Below are positions 44,670-54,337 of a DNA stretch of 64,000 bases, one piece after another. Numbering within the stretch: position 1 is the first letter of the stretch; each line of letters starts with the position of its first letter. The DNA comes from Porticoccus sp002341315 (lineage in GTDB: Bacteria; Pseudomonadota; Gammaproteobacteria; Pseudomonadales; Porticoccaceae), in the NCBI RefSeq assembly GCF_047634355.1, contig NZ_JBLIAL010000004.1; one strand, given 5' to 3'. The position numbers were made by a program, and so were the translations under genes. Under the pieces are notes generated by a model. The model made no database searches. It was not told where the DNA came from and saw only the letters and a list, made by a program, of their open reading frames with translations.

Positions 44670-44695
44670 GGCCTGAAGGTGCTTCGCCTGTTTTT
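44670..44695 (+). terminator. possible intrinsic terminator after murJ
   Basis: GGC-ct-GAAG pairs with CTTC-GCC around GTG, with two bulged bases, followed by TGTTTTT. Moderate strength by eye. Confidence 0.45.
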
Positions 44696-44712
44696 CCCCT
44701 ATTGTGCTGGGT

Positions 44713-44718
44713 TATACT
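44713..44718 (+). promoter_or_regulatory. -10 box upstream of ribF
   Basis: TATACT at 44713-44718 followed by a G+C-rich stretch, a common gammaproteobacterial core promoter look; start near 44725. The -35 region (TGTTTT) is weak. It lies between the murJ hairpin and the GTG repeats that lead into ribF. Confidence 0.45.
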
Positions 44719-44748
44719 GCCGCCTTTGTTTTGCGATGAAAGCCGCCA

Positions 44749-44790
44749 GTGACTACAAACCAGTGACTCTGAACCCGTGACCCCGAACCC
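44749..44790 (+). repeat. three tandem 14-bp repeats running into the ribF start codon
   Basis: Units GTGACTACAAACCA, GTGACTCTGAACCC and GTGACCCCGAACCC abut one another, and a fourth partial unit GTGACCGG begins at 44791 with the ribF GTG. Units two and three differ at two positions; the first is more diverged. The unit length is not a multiple of three, so each GTG is in a different frame from the next. Confidence 0.85.
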
Positions 44791-45735
44791 GTGACCGGAA
44801 AAAAGCATCAGTTTATCCGCGGATTGCACAATCTGCGTCCGGAACATCGAGGTTGTGTTGCGACGATTGGATCCTTTGACGGCGTTCATCTCGGTCATCG
44901 GGCCATTCTGCAACAGTTGCGTGAACAAGCAGCAATATACAACCTGCCTTCTGTGGTGATTATTTTTGAACCGCAGCCTCAGGAATTTTTTTCAGGCGAG
45001 CAGGCCCCGGCCCGACTGATGCGTTTACGCGAAAAGGTGGAAGCACTGGTCAGAGAAGGCGTAGATCGGGTTCTCTGCCTACAGTTCAACCGCTCGCTGC
45101 GCAGTTTGTCAGCCCGTCAATTTATTGACAGGGTGTTAATTGACGGCTTGGGTGTTCGCTGTCTGGTGGTCGGTGACGATTTCCGCTTTGGTCATGATCG
45201 CAGCGGTAATGACCAGCTGCTCAGACAGGTTGGGGAACAGCAGGGCTTTGACGTGATCGACACGCATACCTTGCAGTATGGCAGTGAGCGGATCAGCAGT
45301 ACACGCATTCGCCAGGTGCTGGAAGTCGGCGATTTTGCGCTGGCAGAAACCTTGTTGGGACGACCCTATCATATTACCGGCAGGGTGGTTTACGGGCAGC
45401 AATTGGGTCAACAGCTGGGTATCCCCACTGCCAATGTGCAGCTCTATCGCTATCGCGCGCCATTGAGCGGCGTATATGTGGTGGAGGTGCTGCTGGAAGG
45501 CGAACGCTTGCCCGGAGTTGCGAATGTGGGCGTGCGGCCCACAGTGGGCGACTTGATAAAACCGGTGCTCGAAGTACATCTGCTGGATTTTGATCAGCTA
45601 ATCTACGGTCAACGAATTCATGTGGAATTCAAAAAGAAAATACGGGAAGAGCAGACGTTTGATTCTCTCGAGGCAATGGTAACGAAAATTCACAGTGATA
45701 TTGCGCTGGCCCGGCAGTACTTTGCCGAGGTGTAA
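44791..45735 (+). CDS. ribF: bifunctional riboflavin kinase / FAD synthetase RibF
   Basis: 314 aa (E. coli 313). N-terminal FMN adenylyltransferase domain with TIGSFDGVHLGHRAIL near 25-40 and the ISSTRIRQ motif; C-terminal flavokinase domain with GIPTANVQL and GVANVGVRPT. Makes FMN and FAD. GTG 44791 is the best start because the family's FIRGLHNL follows closely, but there is no clear Shine-Dalgarno; the start sits in a tandem repeat. ileS follows after 18 bp, the conserved ribF-ileS-lspA order. Confidence 0.96.
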   Translation: MTGKKHQFIRGLHNLRPEHRGCVATIGSFDGVHLGHRAILQQLREQAAIYNLPSVVIIFEPQPQEFFSGEQAPARLMRLREKVEALVREGVDRVLCLQFNRSLRSLSARQFIDRVLIDGLGVRCLVVGDDFRFGHDRSGNDQLLRQVGEQQGFDVIDTHTLQYGSERISSTRIRQVLEVGDFALAETLLGRPYHITGRVVYGQQLGQQLGIPTANVQLYRYRAPLSGVYVVEVLLEGERLPGVANVGVRPTVGDLIKPVLEVHLLDFDQLIYGQRIHVEFKKKIREEQTFDSLEAMVTKIHSDIALARQYFAEV

Positions 45736-45753
45736 CCCCGATGTTGGAAAACG

Positions 45754-48561
45754 ATGACTGATTATAAAGCCACTCTCAATTTGCCGTTTACCGAGTTTCC
45801 CATGAAGGCCAACCTGGCTCAGCGGGAACCGACCATGCTGAAATCCTGGCAGAGCGCCGGGTTGTACGAAAAAATTCGTGAGCAACGTCACGGCAGAAAA
45901 AAATTCATTTTGCATGACGGTCCTCCCTACGCAAATGGCGATATTCACATTGGCCATTCGGTCAACAAAATCTTGAAGGATATCGTCGTCAAGTCCCGTA
46001 CTTTGAGCGGCTATGACGCCCCTTATGTGCCTGGCTGGGATTGCCACGGGCTGCCGATCGAGCACCAGGTTGAAAAGAAAATCGGTAAGGCTGGCGTCAA
46101 GGTGGACACCAAAACATTTCGTCAAAAATGCCGGGAGTATGCGCGCCGTCAGGTGGACGGGCAGAAAAAGGATTTCATGCGCCTCGGTGTGTTGGGTGAC
46201 TGGGAAAACCCTTATTTGACGATGGATTACCAGTTTGAGGCCAATATTATTCGGGCGCTGGGCAAAATCATTGAGAACGGCCATCTGGTGCGTGGCTTCA
46301 AGCCGGTCTACTGGAGTGTGGTCGGCGCCTCGGCTCTGGCGGAAGCCGAGGTCGAATATCAGGACAAAATGTCTTTTTCCATCGATGTGGCGTTTCCGGT
46401 TGTGGATACTGAAGCCTTTTTGGCGATCATGGATGACGTGACCGGCGAAGGGCCGGTCGCAGTGGCCATCTGGACCACCACGCCCTGGACCCTGCCTTCC
46501 AATCAGGCCGTCAGTCTCAATCCCGAACTGGATTATGTGCTGGTGCAATGCGATGTCGGTGAGGGGGGCGGTCGCTTTCTGATGGCTGAAGAGCTTCTGC
46601 CTTCTGTGATGAAGCGCTGGGATGTAGAAGACTATCGAGTTGTGGGCTCTGTCAAAGGACAACGGCTCGAGAATCAGTTACTACAGCATCCCTTTTATGA
46701 TCGTCAGGTGCCAATATTGCTGGGCGACCATGTCACCACAGAAACCGGTACCGGCTGTGTTCATACAGCGCCGGATCACGGCATGGAAGACTTCGTAGTG
46801 GCCAATAAATACGGTATTGGCACACTCAATTATATTGATGATCATGGCCTTTTCCGCGACAGCGTGCCGCTGTTTGCTGGAGAGCATGTCTACAAGGCGG
46901 ATGAAGCCGTTCTGGCGCTGCTGGAGCGGCGGGGTGCGCTGTTGTCCACCCATAAAATCACCCATAGCTATGCACACTGCTGGCGGACCAAAACCCCGCT
47001 GATTTACCGCGCCACACCGCAATGGTTTATCGGCATGCAGCAGAACAACTTGCTGGATAATGCCCTCAAGGCGGTGAAGGATGTCACCTGGTATCCTTCC
47101 TGGGGACAGGCTCGCATTGAGGGGATGCTGGAGAACAGCCCCGACTGGTGTATTTCACGTCAGCGCACCTGGGGTGTGCCGATAACCCTGTTTATTCACC
47201 GGGAAACCGGCGATTGGCACCCGCGCACTGCCGAGTTGATTGAGCTGGTTGCCCAGCGTGTTGAGCAATCGGGCATTGATGCCTGGTTTGATCTGGATGC
47301 AGCGGAGTTGCTGGGTGATGACGCCGCAGATTATACCAAGGTGACGGATACGCTGGATGTCTGGTTCGATTCCGGGGTCACCCATGCGGCTGTACTGGAT
47401 GCCCGCGACCAGCTCGCTTATCCCGCGGACCTCTATCTGGAGGGGTCCGATCAGCACCGTGGCTGGTTCCAGTCTTCACTGAAGACGGCCATTGCTATCA
47501 AGGGGAGTGCCCCATACCGGGCCGTCCTGACCCACGGTTTCACGGTAGATGCCGATGGCCGAAAGATGTCCAAATCCCTGGGTAATGTGATGTCGCCCCA
47601 GCAGGTCGTCAACGATTTGGGCGCGGATGTTTTGCGTCTGTGGGTCGCAGCAACGGATTTTAGTGCGGAAATGAGCGTTTCCGAGGAAATTCTCAAGCGC
47701 ACTGCAGACTCCTACCGGCGCATCCGCAATACTGCCCGATTCCTGCTTTCAAACCTCAACGGTTTTGATCCGGCTCGGGATTTGTTGCCGGTCGAGAAGA
47801 TGCTGGAGCTGGATCGCTGGGCTGTGGGCCGGGCGGCCAGTGCCCAGCGGGATATCCTCGCTGCCTATGACAGCTACCATTTTCATCCCATCTACCAGAA
47901 ACTGCACAATTTTTGTGTCACCGATATGGGTGGTTTCTACCTGAATATCATCAAAGATCGCCAATACACCTGTCAGGAGAACTCCAGGGCCAGACGATCT
48001 GCGCAGTCGGCAATTTATCATATCGCCGAGGCGTTGGTTCGGTGGATTGCCCCGGTGCTCAGCTTTACTGCGGATGAAATCTGGCGTGTCATGCCCGGGG
48101 AGCGTGGAGAGTCGGTATTTATGGCGGAGTGGTGGTCGCTGCCACCCGCTGCCGCAGATGCGATTCCCGACAGCGACTGGACGCTAATTGCCAGGGCTCG
48201 AAATGCGGTCAACAAAGTACTGGAAGGCAAAAAAGAGACGGGTATCCAGAAGTCTCTGGAGGCGGAAGTGGTGCTGTACGCAGACGGTGCGCTGGCCAGT
48301 GCGCTGGGTAAACTGAAAGATGAATTGCGTTTTGTGTTGATTACCTCCGAGGCCCGGCTGGCACCGCTCGGTGAGGCAAACGGCGCCGAACCTACGGAAC
48401 TTGAGGGTTTGCTTTTGCATGTTGACCGAACGTCCCATGATAAATGTGTCCGCTGTTGGCATCACCGCGCCGATGTGGGTGCGGTGGCTGAACACCCGGA
48501 GTTGTGTGGTCGCTGCGTGGAAAACATCACAGGTGCCGGCGAACGGCGTCTGTTTGCGTGA
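45754..48561 (+). CDS. ileS: isoleucyl-tRNA synthetase
   Basis: 935 aa (E. coli 938). HIGH motif at 65-68 (GDIHIGHS), KMSKS at 604-608, the editing domain between, and a C-terminal zinc site with two Cys pairs (CVRCWHH and CGRCVEN), the bacterial type that is mupirocin-sensitive in general. Charges tRNA-Ile. Centre of the ribF-ileS-lspA-fkpB-ispH operon; lspA begins 22 bp after it. Confidence 0.98.
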   Translation: MTDYKATLNLPFTEFPMKANLAQREPTMLKSWQSAGLYEKIREQRHGRKKFILHDGPPYANGDIHIGHSVNKILKDIVVKSRTLSGYDAPYVPGWDCHGLPIEHQVEKKIGKAGVKVDTKTFRQKCREYARRQVDGQKKDFMRLGVLGDWENPYLTMDYQFEANIIRALGKIIENGHLVRGFKPVYWSVVGASALAEAEVEYQDKMSFSIDVAFPVVDTEAFLAIMDDVTGEGPVAVAIWTTTPWTLPSNQAVSLNPELDYVLVQCDVGEGGGRFLMAEELLPSVMKRWDVEDYRVVGSVKGQRLENQLLQHPFYDRQVPILLGDHVTTETGTGCVHTAPDHGMEDFVVANKYGIGTLNYIDDHGLFRDSVPLFAGEHVYKADEAVLALLERRGALLSTHKITHSYAHCWRTKTPLIYRATPQWFIGMQQNNLLDNALKAVKDVTWYPSWGQARIEGMLENSPDWCISRQRTWGVPITLFIHRETGDWHPRTAELIELVAQRVEQSGIDAWFDLDAAELLGDDAADYTKVTDTLDVWFDSGVTHAAVLDARDQLAYPADLYLEGSDQHRGWFQSSLKTAIAIKGSAPYRAVLTHGFTVDADGRKMSKSLGNVMSPQQVVNDLGADVLRLWVAATDFSAEMSVSEEILKRTADSYRRIRNTARFLLSNLNGFDPARDLLPVEKMLELDRWAVGRAASAQRDILAAYDSYHFHPIYQKLHNFCVTDMGGFYLNIIKDRQYTCQENSRARRSAQSAIYHIAEALVRWIAPVLSFTADEIWRVMPGERGESVFMAEWWSLPPAAADAIPDSDWTLIARARNAVNKVLEGKKETGIQKSLEAEVVLYADGALASALGKLKDELRFVLITSEARLAPLGEANGAEPTELEGLLLHVDRTSHDKCVRCWHHRADVGAVAEHPELCGRCVENITGAGERRLFA

Positions 48562-48583
48562 CCAGATGCCAATGGTAAAGATC

Positions 48584-49072
48584 ATGCAATCTCGCGCTGG
48601 CTGGTATCTCCTGTCCGTACTGGTCATTCTGATCGATCAGTCCACCAAATACTGGGCTTCGGCGTCACTGGTTTATGGCCGGGCGGTGGAGTTGCTGCCT
48701 ATGCTGAACCTGACGCTGCTTCACAACTGGGGTGCAGCCTTCAGCTTTCTCAGTGATGCAGGCGGCTGGCAGCGCTGGTTTTTTACCGGTATCGCGCTGG
48801 CGGTGAGTGTTTTCATTGTGCTTTGGATGGCGCGCCTGACCCCTGGGAAAACCCTGCTGGGTATTGCACTGGCACTGGTGCTCGGTGGTGCGCTGGGTAA
48901 CTTACTGGATCGGGTGTTTCTCGGTTATGTGGTTGATTTTATCGACGTCCATTATTTGAATTATCACTGGCCCGCGTTCAATGTGGCGGATTCTGCGATT
49001 ACAGTAGGAGCTATTCTGTTAATCATTGAAAGTCTATGCCATCGCGACCAGTCACATGAAGGAGAAAATTGA
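48584..49072 (+). CDS. lspA: prolipoprotein signal peptidase LspA
   Basis: 162 aa from ATG 48584 (E. coli 164), with GGTAAAG 3 bp upstream; ATG 48572 is an alternative. Four membrane helices. VILIDQSTKYW, LHNWGAAFS, LGNLLDRVFLGYVVDFID and FNVADSAITVG carry the catalytic Asp pair. Cleaves lipoprotein signal peptides before the lipid-modified Cys. The stop overlaps the fkpB ATG by one base (TGATG). Confidence 0.96.
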   Translation: MQSRAGWYLLSVLVILIDQSTKYWASASLVYGRAVELLPMLNLTLLHNWGAAFSFLSDAGGWQRWFFTGIALAVSVFIVLWMARLTPGKTLLGIALALVLGGALGNLLDRVFLGYVVDFIDVHYLNYHWPAFNVADSAITVGAILLIIESLCHRDQSHEGEN

Positions 49073-49539
49073 TGGTTGATACCCATGAAACAGCACCTGT
49101 CACCATTGGGCCGGATACCAAGGTGACCCTGCATTTTTCGCTGGCGCTGGAAGATGGCTCGGTGGTGGACTCCAACTTTTCCGGCAAGCCGGCGACCTTT
49201 GTGGTGGGCGATGGAAGCCTGCTGAATGGTTTCGAGTCTGCATTGTTTGGTCTGAGTACCGGTGATGAGGTCGTACTGGAGATTGATCCTGAGCAGGGCT
49301 TCGGCCCTCACAATCCCAACAACATTCAGCGCTTTTCAAAAGAGGACTTTGCCGATGATGTTCAGCTGGAACCGGGGCTGATGCTGTCATTTGCCGATGC
49401 CAGCCAGGCCGAGTTGCCCGGCGTCGTGGTTGAAGTGGATGATGAACATATCATGGTGGACTTCAACCATCCTCTCGCAGGCCATCAAATTACCTTCGCC
49501 GTAAAAATTCTTGATGTCATACCGGCGGTGACCCACTAA
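49072..49539 (+). CDS. fkpB: FKBP-type peptidyl-prolyl isomerase FkpB (SlpA)
   Basis: 155 aa from ATG 49072 with AAGGAGA at 49059-49065. SlyD/SlpA-like FKBP with an inserted flap domain: FSLALEDGSVVDSNF, GNxLLNGFE-type loop (GSLLNGFESALFGL) and DFNHPLAGHQITFAVKI. Folding helper; the slpA gene sits between lspA and ispH in E. coli too. Stop overlaps the ispH start (TAATG). Confidence 0.95.
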   Translation: MVDTHETAPVTIGPDTKVTLHFSLALEDGSVVDSNFSGKPATFVVGDGSLLNGFESALFGLSTGDEVVLEIDPEQGFGPHNPNNIQRFSKEDFADDVQLEPGLMLSFADASQAELPGVVVEVDDEHIMVDFNHPLAGHQITFAVKILDVIPAVTH

Positions 49540-50471
49540 TGGAGGTCAAACTTGCCAATCCACGTGGGTTTTGCGCCGGCGTTGATCGGGCCATTGATAT
49601 TGTCAATCGCGCCCTGGATATCTTTGGTGCCCCTATCTATGTCCGTCACGAAGTGGTGCATAACAAGTTCGTGGTGGATGCTCTCCGCGAGCGCGGTGCC
49701 ATCTTTGTCGAGGAACTCCATGAGGTGCCCGATAATGTGATTGTGGTTTTCAGTGCCCATGGCGTTTCTCAGTCTGTCAGACAGGAGGCTGAGCAGCGGC
49801 AGTTGCGGGTCTTTGATGCAACCTGTCCGTTGGTTACCAAAGTGCATATGGAAGTGGTGCGTTACAGTCGTGAGGGTCGGGAATGCATCCTGATTGGTCA
49901 CCAGGGTCATCCGGAAGTCGAGGGGACCATGGGCCAATATGACGGCATCAATGGCGGGCATATCTACTTGGTGGAAAATGAGGCTGATGTAGCACGACTC
50001 AATGTCAATGCCCCAAATAATCTGGCCTATGTCACTCAGACAACGCTATCGGTTGATGATACAGCGAAGGTGATTGATGCCCTGCGGCAGCGTTTTCCCG
50101 CCATCTCCGGCCCTAAAAAAGATGATATTTGCTATGCTACCCAGAATCGTCAGGATGCCGTCAAACAGTTGGCACTGGAGTGTGATCTGGTATTGGTGGT
50201 CGGCTCGCCGAATAGTTCCAACTCCAATCGACTGCGAGAGCTTGCCGATCGATGTGGTGCAGATGCCTATTTGATCGATAGTGCGCTGGATATCAAGCCG
50301 AGCTGGCTGGTGGGCAAAAAAGCCATCGGTGTGACTGCCGGTGCTTCAGCGCCAGAAGTCCTGGTTCGCGATGTCGTCAATAAACTTGAAACATTGGGTG
50401 CGCGTCCTCCGGAAGAGCTTCCCGGTGCCACTGAAAATATCAGTTTCTCGATGCCAAGAGAACTTCGCTAG
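49539..50471 (+). CDS. ispH: 4-hydroxy-3-methylbut-2-enyl diphosphate reductase IspH
   Basis: 310 aa (E. coli 316). The three iron-sulfur cysteines are in RGFCAGVDRAI, DATCPLVTKVH and DDICYATQNRQ; substrate-binding GSPNSSNSNRL and GVTAGASAPE are present. Last step of the MEP pathway, giving IPP and DMAPP. Last gene of the ribF-ileS-lspA-fkpB-ispH operon, followed by a terminator. Confidence 0.97.
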   Translation: MEVKLANPRGFCAGVDRAIDIVNRALDIFGAPIYVRHEVVHNKFVVDALRERGAIFVEELHEVPDNVIVVFSAHGVSQSVRQEAEQRQLRVFDATCPLVTKVHMEVVRYSREGRECILIGHQGHPEVEGTMGQYDGINGGHIYLVENEADVARLNVNAPNNLAYVTQTTLSVDDTAKVIDALRQRFPAISGPKKDDICYATQNRQDAVKQLALECDLVLVVGSPNSSNSNRLRELADRCGADAYLIDSALDIKPSWLVGKKAIGVTAGASAPEVLVRDVVNKLETLGARPPEELPGATENISFSMPRELR

Positions 50472-50496
50472 TTAAATAGATAAGTTATGAGCTAAG

Positions 50497-50524
50497 AAAA
50501 AAACCGGACATTGTCCGGTTTTTT
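50497..50524. terminator. bidirectional terminator between ispH and pilE
   Basis: ACCGGAC (50503-50509) and GTCCGGT (50513-50519) around ATT, with six A before and five T after. Serves the ispH operon and the minor-pilin operon, which converge here. Confidence 0.92.
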
Positions 50525-50561
50525 GTTTTGGAAAGGCTGTTTCAAGAATACAAAACCAGAG

Positions 50562-50963
50562 CTAGTCCTCCCAGTTGCCGGTTTTTTCCCCTCGGCTACT
50601 GAGTCCCAGGTTCCCCTCCACAGCCTGGCCTCCCTGTGCCGTTGCCACGATGTTAATGCACTCATCTATAGGCAGTCCTCCGGCGCAAGCTGCCGCACTG
50701 ATCTGATAGTGTCCGTTTTCAGAAGGCAGGTTGGCGGCTACGGCGAAGCCCAGATCAGTCAGATCCGTCGTATAGGTCAGGTTGTTGATGAAATGGCGTT
50801 CCTGGGCCTGCATCACTTTATTCATCAGGGCAACGCCTTCGGTGCGGCGAGTCTCCCTGACAGTATCCATGTAAGACGGGTACGCAATCATCGCAAGCAA
50901 TGCGATGATTGCCACCACAATCATTAGCTCAATCAGACTGAATCCTTCTATACGCTGTTTCAC
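50562..50963 (-). CDS. pilE: minor type IV pilin PilE
   Basis: 133 aa from GTG 50963, which overlaps the pilY1 stop (TAGTG) and gives a short leader MKQRIEG before the cleavage site; a TTG at 50981 would add six residues. FSLIELMIVVAIIALLAMIAYPSY is the N-methylated pilin helix with Glu5, processed by PilD. Two Cys pairs are not evident (Cys near 98 and 107 could form one disulfide). It is the last gene of the minor-pilin operon; P. aeruginosa also ends with pilE. Confidence 0.92.
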   Translation of the reverse strand: MKQRIEGFSLIELMIVVAIIALLAMIAYPSYMDTVRETRRTEGVALMNKVMQAQERHFINNLTYTTDLTDLGFAVAANLPSENGHYQISAAACAGGLPIDECINIVATAQGGQAVEGNLGLSSRGEKTGNWED

Positions 50964-53900
50964 TATTGATTTTCCCGCCAATAGGTTCTCTTGAGATCTA
51001 TATCCGGCAGTCCTTCGGGACAGTCTTCACCCTCACATTCTGTATCGGTAACTTTTTCCGTTCCCACATAGAATTCTATCGAGGTTTTACCATCTTCGTC
51101 CGGCACAAACAGTGCGACGACTTCCGGTGGGTTACCCGGTTGTTTCAGGTTGATGTACTGGCTGGACAGTACGGTTTTGCCCGTGACAAAGTTCATGGCA
51201 TAGAGTCGACCACCACCCAAATATCCGGCACCACAGGTGGTGTCAACCTCTCCGGTTCCCTCCGGGAGATAAGAGGTGTAAATAGATGTGCCATCGATCG
51301 TCAGTGCCGGTCGCATGAATTTTTCACCCAGGTCGATAGCATCCTTGTAGAACCCGTTGGGTGCATTTGTCTGAGGATCGGCAGGGACACTGTCGGGGCT
51401 GGACATGTCCAACAAATCATCGTTATCGATGCTGTTGTATACAACGTCGCCATCTTCGTCTTTGGGTGGCCCGTACACACTGTATTCAAAGAGTGAGTAC
51501 AGTCTATCGTCTATCGCAGTATTTTTTGGGTGGGCCATATAGCCACTGCCAAAAGTCAGCACAAAGAAGGGTGCACGGCCTTTTTTCTGTGACAGGGACA
51601 CAGTGGGCCCCACATAAAAACGGCGGAATTCTCCAGCTTCGGCAAGGTTCGCAATCTTTCCACCCTGGGCGAGGTTGTTTGCCGCAGTCGTGGCACTATT
51701 AATATCAATACGCCATATGCTGCCCTGAATATCCACGCCAAAGATGATGTCGTCAATACCGTCACCATTCATGTCAGCTATGGTCAGATCGCCGGGAATG
51801 CTGTTGCTCATTGGCAGATCCAGGTTGTGAATATCCTCGCTGGTGTCGTTATTACCGGCGGACCAGAGTTTCTGGCCTGTCAGGGCATCTACCATATAAA
51901 TAGCCGCGCCCATATCACCCGTTGTCGGGGTAGTTGCCGCATCATGTGTCGTGTCATAGCCACCACCAAAAACAAGCACGTCTCTGGTGGTGCAGTTTTC
52001 GCCTTCCCCGTTACAACCCCAGTTTATGCGGCCACGCACCGGTTTTGACCAGGTTTGTCCCAGATCACGAAAACCGGGACTGCCACCAAAAATGGTCCAC
52101 AGAAGCTTCGGATTGTTGGTGTTGGTAATGTCCATGGCGTAGTAGTTATCACCGCCGCGACGCATGCCAAAGTAGCTGTACACGTGGTCGCCATCTGAAG
52201 CATCAATAGTGATGTCATCGTCATCAGGGTTTTCTTCGCGCCAGATTGTCATGGGGCCATCGAGGCCATAGATTTTCGAGGCGTCGGGATCGTTAATGTA
52301 AGTGGCATGCTGTGTTTGCAGCTGATCCTGGGGAATGAAAGCGAACAGCTCTTCACCATTGCCGGTGTCAACGGCGCGGAATGCACCATCATTGGATGTG
52401 AAAAACAGCACATCTTCTGTGGTGTTTTCTTCAGAGTTTCCGGAATAGGTAACCACGACCGGGCGGTTGTGGAGGGCATCAGCCATAAAGCGAGATGCGT
52501 CTATAGTGCTGCCGTTATCATTATCATCGTTGACATCGACACCGAGCATCCATTTTATGAGCTTGTCGCGCTGAGCCTGGCTGGCATCATCACTAAGGCC
52601 ATAGAGCTCATTGGTAATGGTATCGTTGTCGAGCGCGATAATATTTTCTGCACTGTTAAGAACAATATTGTTGGTGCTGGCGTCTCCCGAGACGGTGTAA
52701 ACCAGCCGGTCGTTGGTGAGCTCGTTGGCAGCCCCACCTTTTTTTACAGCATTGCCGTCGGTATTCTGGCTCCAGTAACTGATCGCGTTGGAATGAAAAT
52801 AGCCAGTATCAGGGTTGATGGCAATGGCATCGTCTGAGCCAACAATGTCACCGTCTGTGTTGATTTTGTATTTCTTGATATTGCCGTGCCAGCGAGGATA
52901 AATATTTGGCTCAAAAATGGCAAAATAGAGTGAATCCTGATGCTGGAGCCGGTTGAAGGCGTTTACTGATACTGCCGGTGCGGTGAATGTCGTGGATGTT
53001 GAAAGAATATCCAGAATGATTTTGTTAAAGGCGCTTTTTAGCTGCTGGGAAGAGCTGGCCGTCAGATATTGTCCCTGCCCTTTTTCTGCTGTTGTCTCAA
53101 GCAGTTCCAGGTCAAGATCAAAGCCAATCGTATAGGTTCTGACGCTTTGGGTGCCGTCCAGTTCGTCGTTGTAGTCATGGTGGGCCATATATTCAGCCAT
53201 TTCATCGAGACAGGTGCGGTTCGATGTCTCGGCACGGTCAGAGTGGGAACAATTATTACCCGTCAGGTTCGAGACAGCGTTGTCCCGGCCATTATCGCTT
53301 TCTGGTGTACCATCGGTGAGCAGCACCACATAGTTACTCTGGCAGGAGCTTTCGCCGATGGGGGAATTATAGTTGCTACCATTCACTGCTGCGGGGTCGC
53401 GGTTCCCGGAAGTTCCGTAAAAGACCGGATTCCCCTTGAAGTACTGGTGGGCCTCCCAGAGGGTTTCATTCAGCGGGGTAGCGCCGTTGGCAGGAATATC
53501 GTCGATTTTGTCAATAATGGCGTCGCGGTCATCTTCAATATCTGAAAAATGATGCAGTACATAGCCACCCTGGCTGTAATTAAAGCGCATCAGGCCAAAA
53601 TTCAGACCGGTAAAGTTATTGACAAGATCCCTACCCGCCTCTTTCATGACATCGAGTTTTGTACGCTCTTGAAAAGGGTCGGTCTGCAGGTATTCGTGAT
53701 AATTGGCAGAAACGTAGAGCCTGCGGTCGGTAATGCCATTCTGGTTCCAGTTGATTTGGTTGCTGGTGGAGTAGGGGCCGTTATTGCCGTCTCTAGCGAT
53801 GCGATCAGAGGAGCTGTCGTCGATACCGTGTACCCCGGCATCATCCCGGCACTCTACGGTTTTGTTCGAATTGGTGACATCGCGCCAGTAGTTCACCGAG

Positions 53901-54337
53901 ATGTCTTCACAGGTTCTCCACCACCACCACCCCGTACACTGTCTTACAGTGCTCTCGTGCCATTCGGCGACCCGTTTTCCCGCATAAACCGGAAGGTCGG
54001 GTGAGTCCGCCATGTGGTCTGTCATGGCTTTACAGCTGTTTCTGCCGGGATCTATGCTGACGTTGCGGTAGCTATAATTTTCGTTGTACACATGTATCGT
54101 GCCGTCACCCAGGCCGCCGTAGTCGAAATTCGGGTCGTAGGATGCCTGGGTTTCGATGGTGTAAGCCATACTGCCGGAGGAGTCAAAAATAAACAGCACG
54201 TTGGGCTGGAATTCTTCGGTGTCGGATAGGACCTCTTCACTGAAGAATATCTCTATATCGTCTGCCAGTAGTTGGTTGGAAACAGAGATGCCGACAAGTA
54301 GCGGCAGGCCAAAGAGAATAAATCTGGTAAGTTTCAT
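50963..54337 (-). CDS. pilY1: type IV pilus tip adhesin/biogenesis factor PilY1
   Basis: 1124 aa with an N-terminal signal peptide (about 1-25). von Willebrand A domain with the MIDAS motif DSSGS at 52-56 and several Cys (residues near 130-170, in CTGWWWWRTC), and a C-terminal beta-propeller (PF05567) with a calcium loop DMNGDGIDD at about 853-861. It sits at the pilus tip and works in assembly, adhesion and surface sensing. Overlaps the small gene upstream by 4 bp and pilE by one base. Confidence 0.95.
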   Translation of the reverse strand: MKLTRFILFGLPLLVGISVSNQLLADDIEIFFSEEVLSDTEEFQPNVLFIFDSSGSMAYTIETQASYDPNFDYGGLGDGTIHVYNENYSYRNVSIDPGRNSCKAMTDHMADSPDLPVYAGKRVAEWHESTVRQCTGWWWWRTCEDISVNYWRDVTNSNKTVECRDDAGVHGIDDSSSDRIARDGNNGPYSTSNQINWNQNGITDRRLYVSANYHEYLQTDPFQERTKLDVMKEAGRDLVNNFTGLNFGLMRFNYSQGGYVLHHFSDIEDDRDAIIDKIDDIPANGATPLNETLWEAHQYFKGNPVFYGTSGNRDPAAVNGSNYNSPIGESSCQSNYVVLLTDGTPESDNGRDNAVSNLTGNNCSHSDRAETSNRTCLDEMAEYMAHHDYNDELDGTQSVRTYTIGFDLDLELLETTAEKGQGQYLTASSSQQLKSAFNKIILDILSTSTTFTAPAVSVNAFNRLQHQDSLYFAIFEPNIYPRWHGNIKKYKINTDGDIVGSDDAIAINPDTGYFHSNAISYWSQNTDGNAVKKGGAANELTNDRLVYTVSGDASTNNIVLNSAENIIALDNDTITNELYGLSDDASQAQRDKLIKWMLGVDVNDDNDNGSTIDASRFMADALHNRPVVVTYSGNSEENTTEDVLFFTSNDGAFRAVDTGNGEELFAFIPQDQLQTQHATYINDPDASKIYGLDGPMTIWREENPDDDDITIDASDGDHVYSYFGMRRGGDNYYAMDITNTNNPKLLWTIFGGSPGFRDLGQTWSKPVRGRINWGCNGEGENCTTRDVLVFGGGYDTTHDAATTPTTGDMGAAIYMVDALTGQKLWSAGNNDTSEDIHNLDLPMSNSIPGDLTIADMNGDGIDDIIFGVDIQGSIWRIDINSATTAANNLAQGGKIANLAEAGEFRRFYVGPTVSLSQKKGRAPFFVLTFGSGYMAHPKNTAIDDRLYSLFEYSVYGPPKDEDGDVVYNSIDNDDLLDMSSPDSVPADPQTNAPNGFYKDAIDLGEKFMRPALTIDGTSIYTSYLPEGTGEVDTTCGAGYLGGGRLYAMNFVTGKTVLSSQYINLKQPGNPPEVVALFVPDEDGKTSIEFYVGTEKVTDTECEGEDCPEGLPDIDLKRTYWRENQ

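Noticed and set aside
45598..46662. Long open frame (354 codons) on the minus strand over ribF/ileS
   Set aside because: Antisense shadow of ileS and the ribF end; no family features or ribosome site.
53069..54004. Two long plus-strand frames (158 and 151 codons) within pilY1
   Set aside because: Antisense to the VWA and linker part of pilY1, which is certain.
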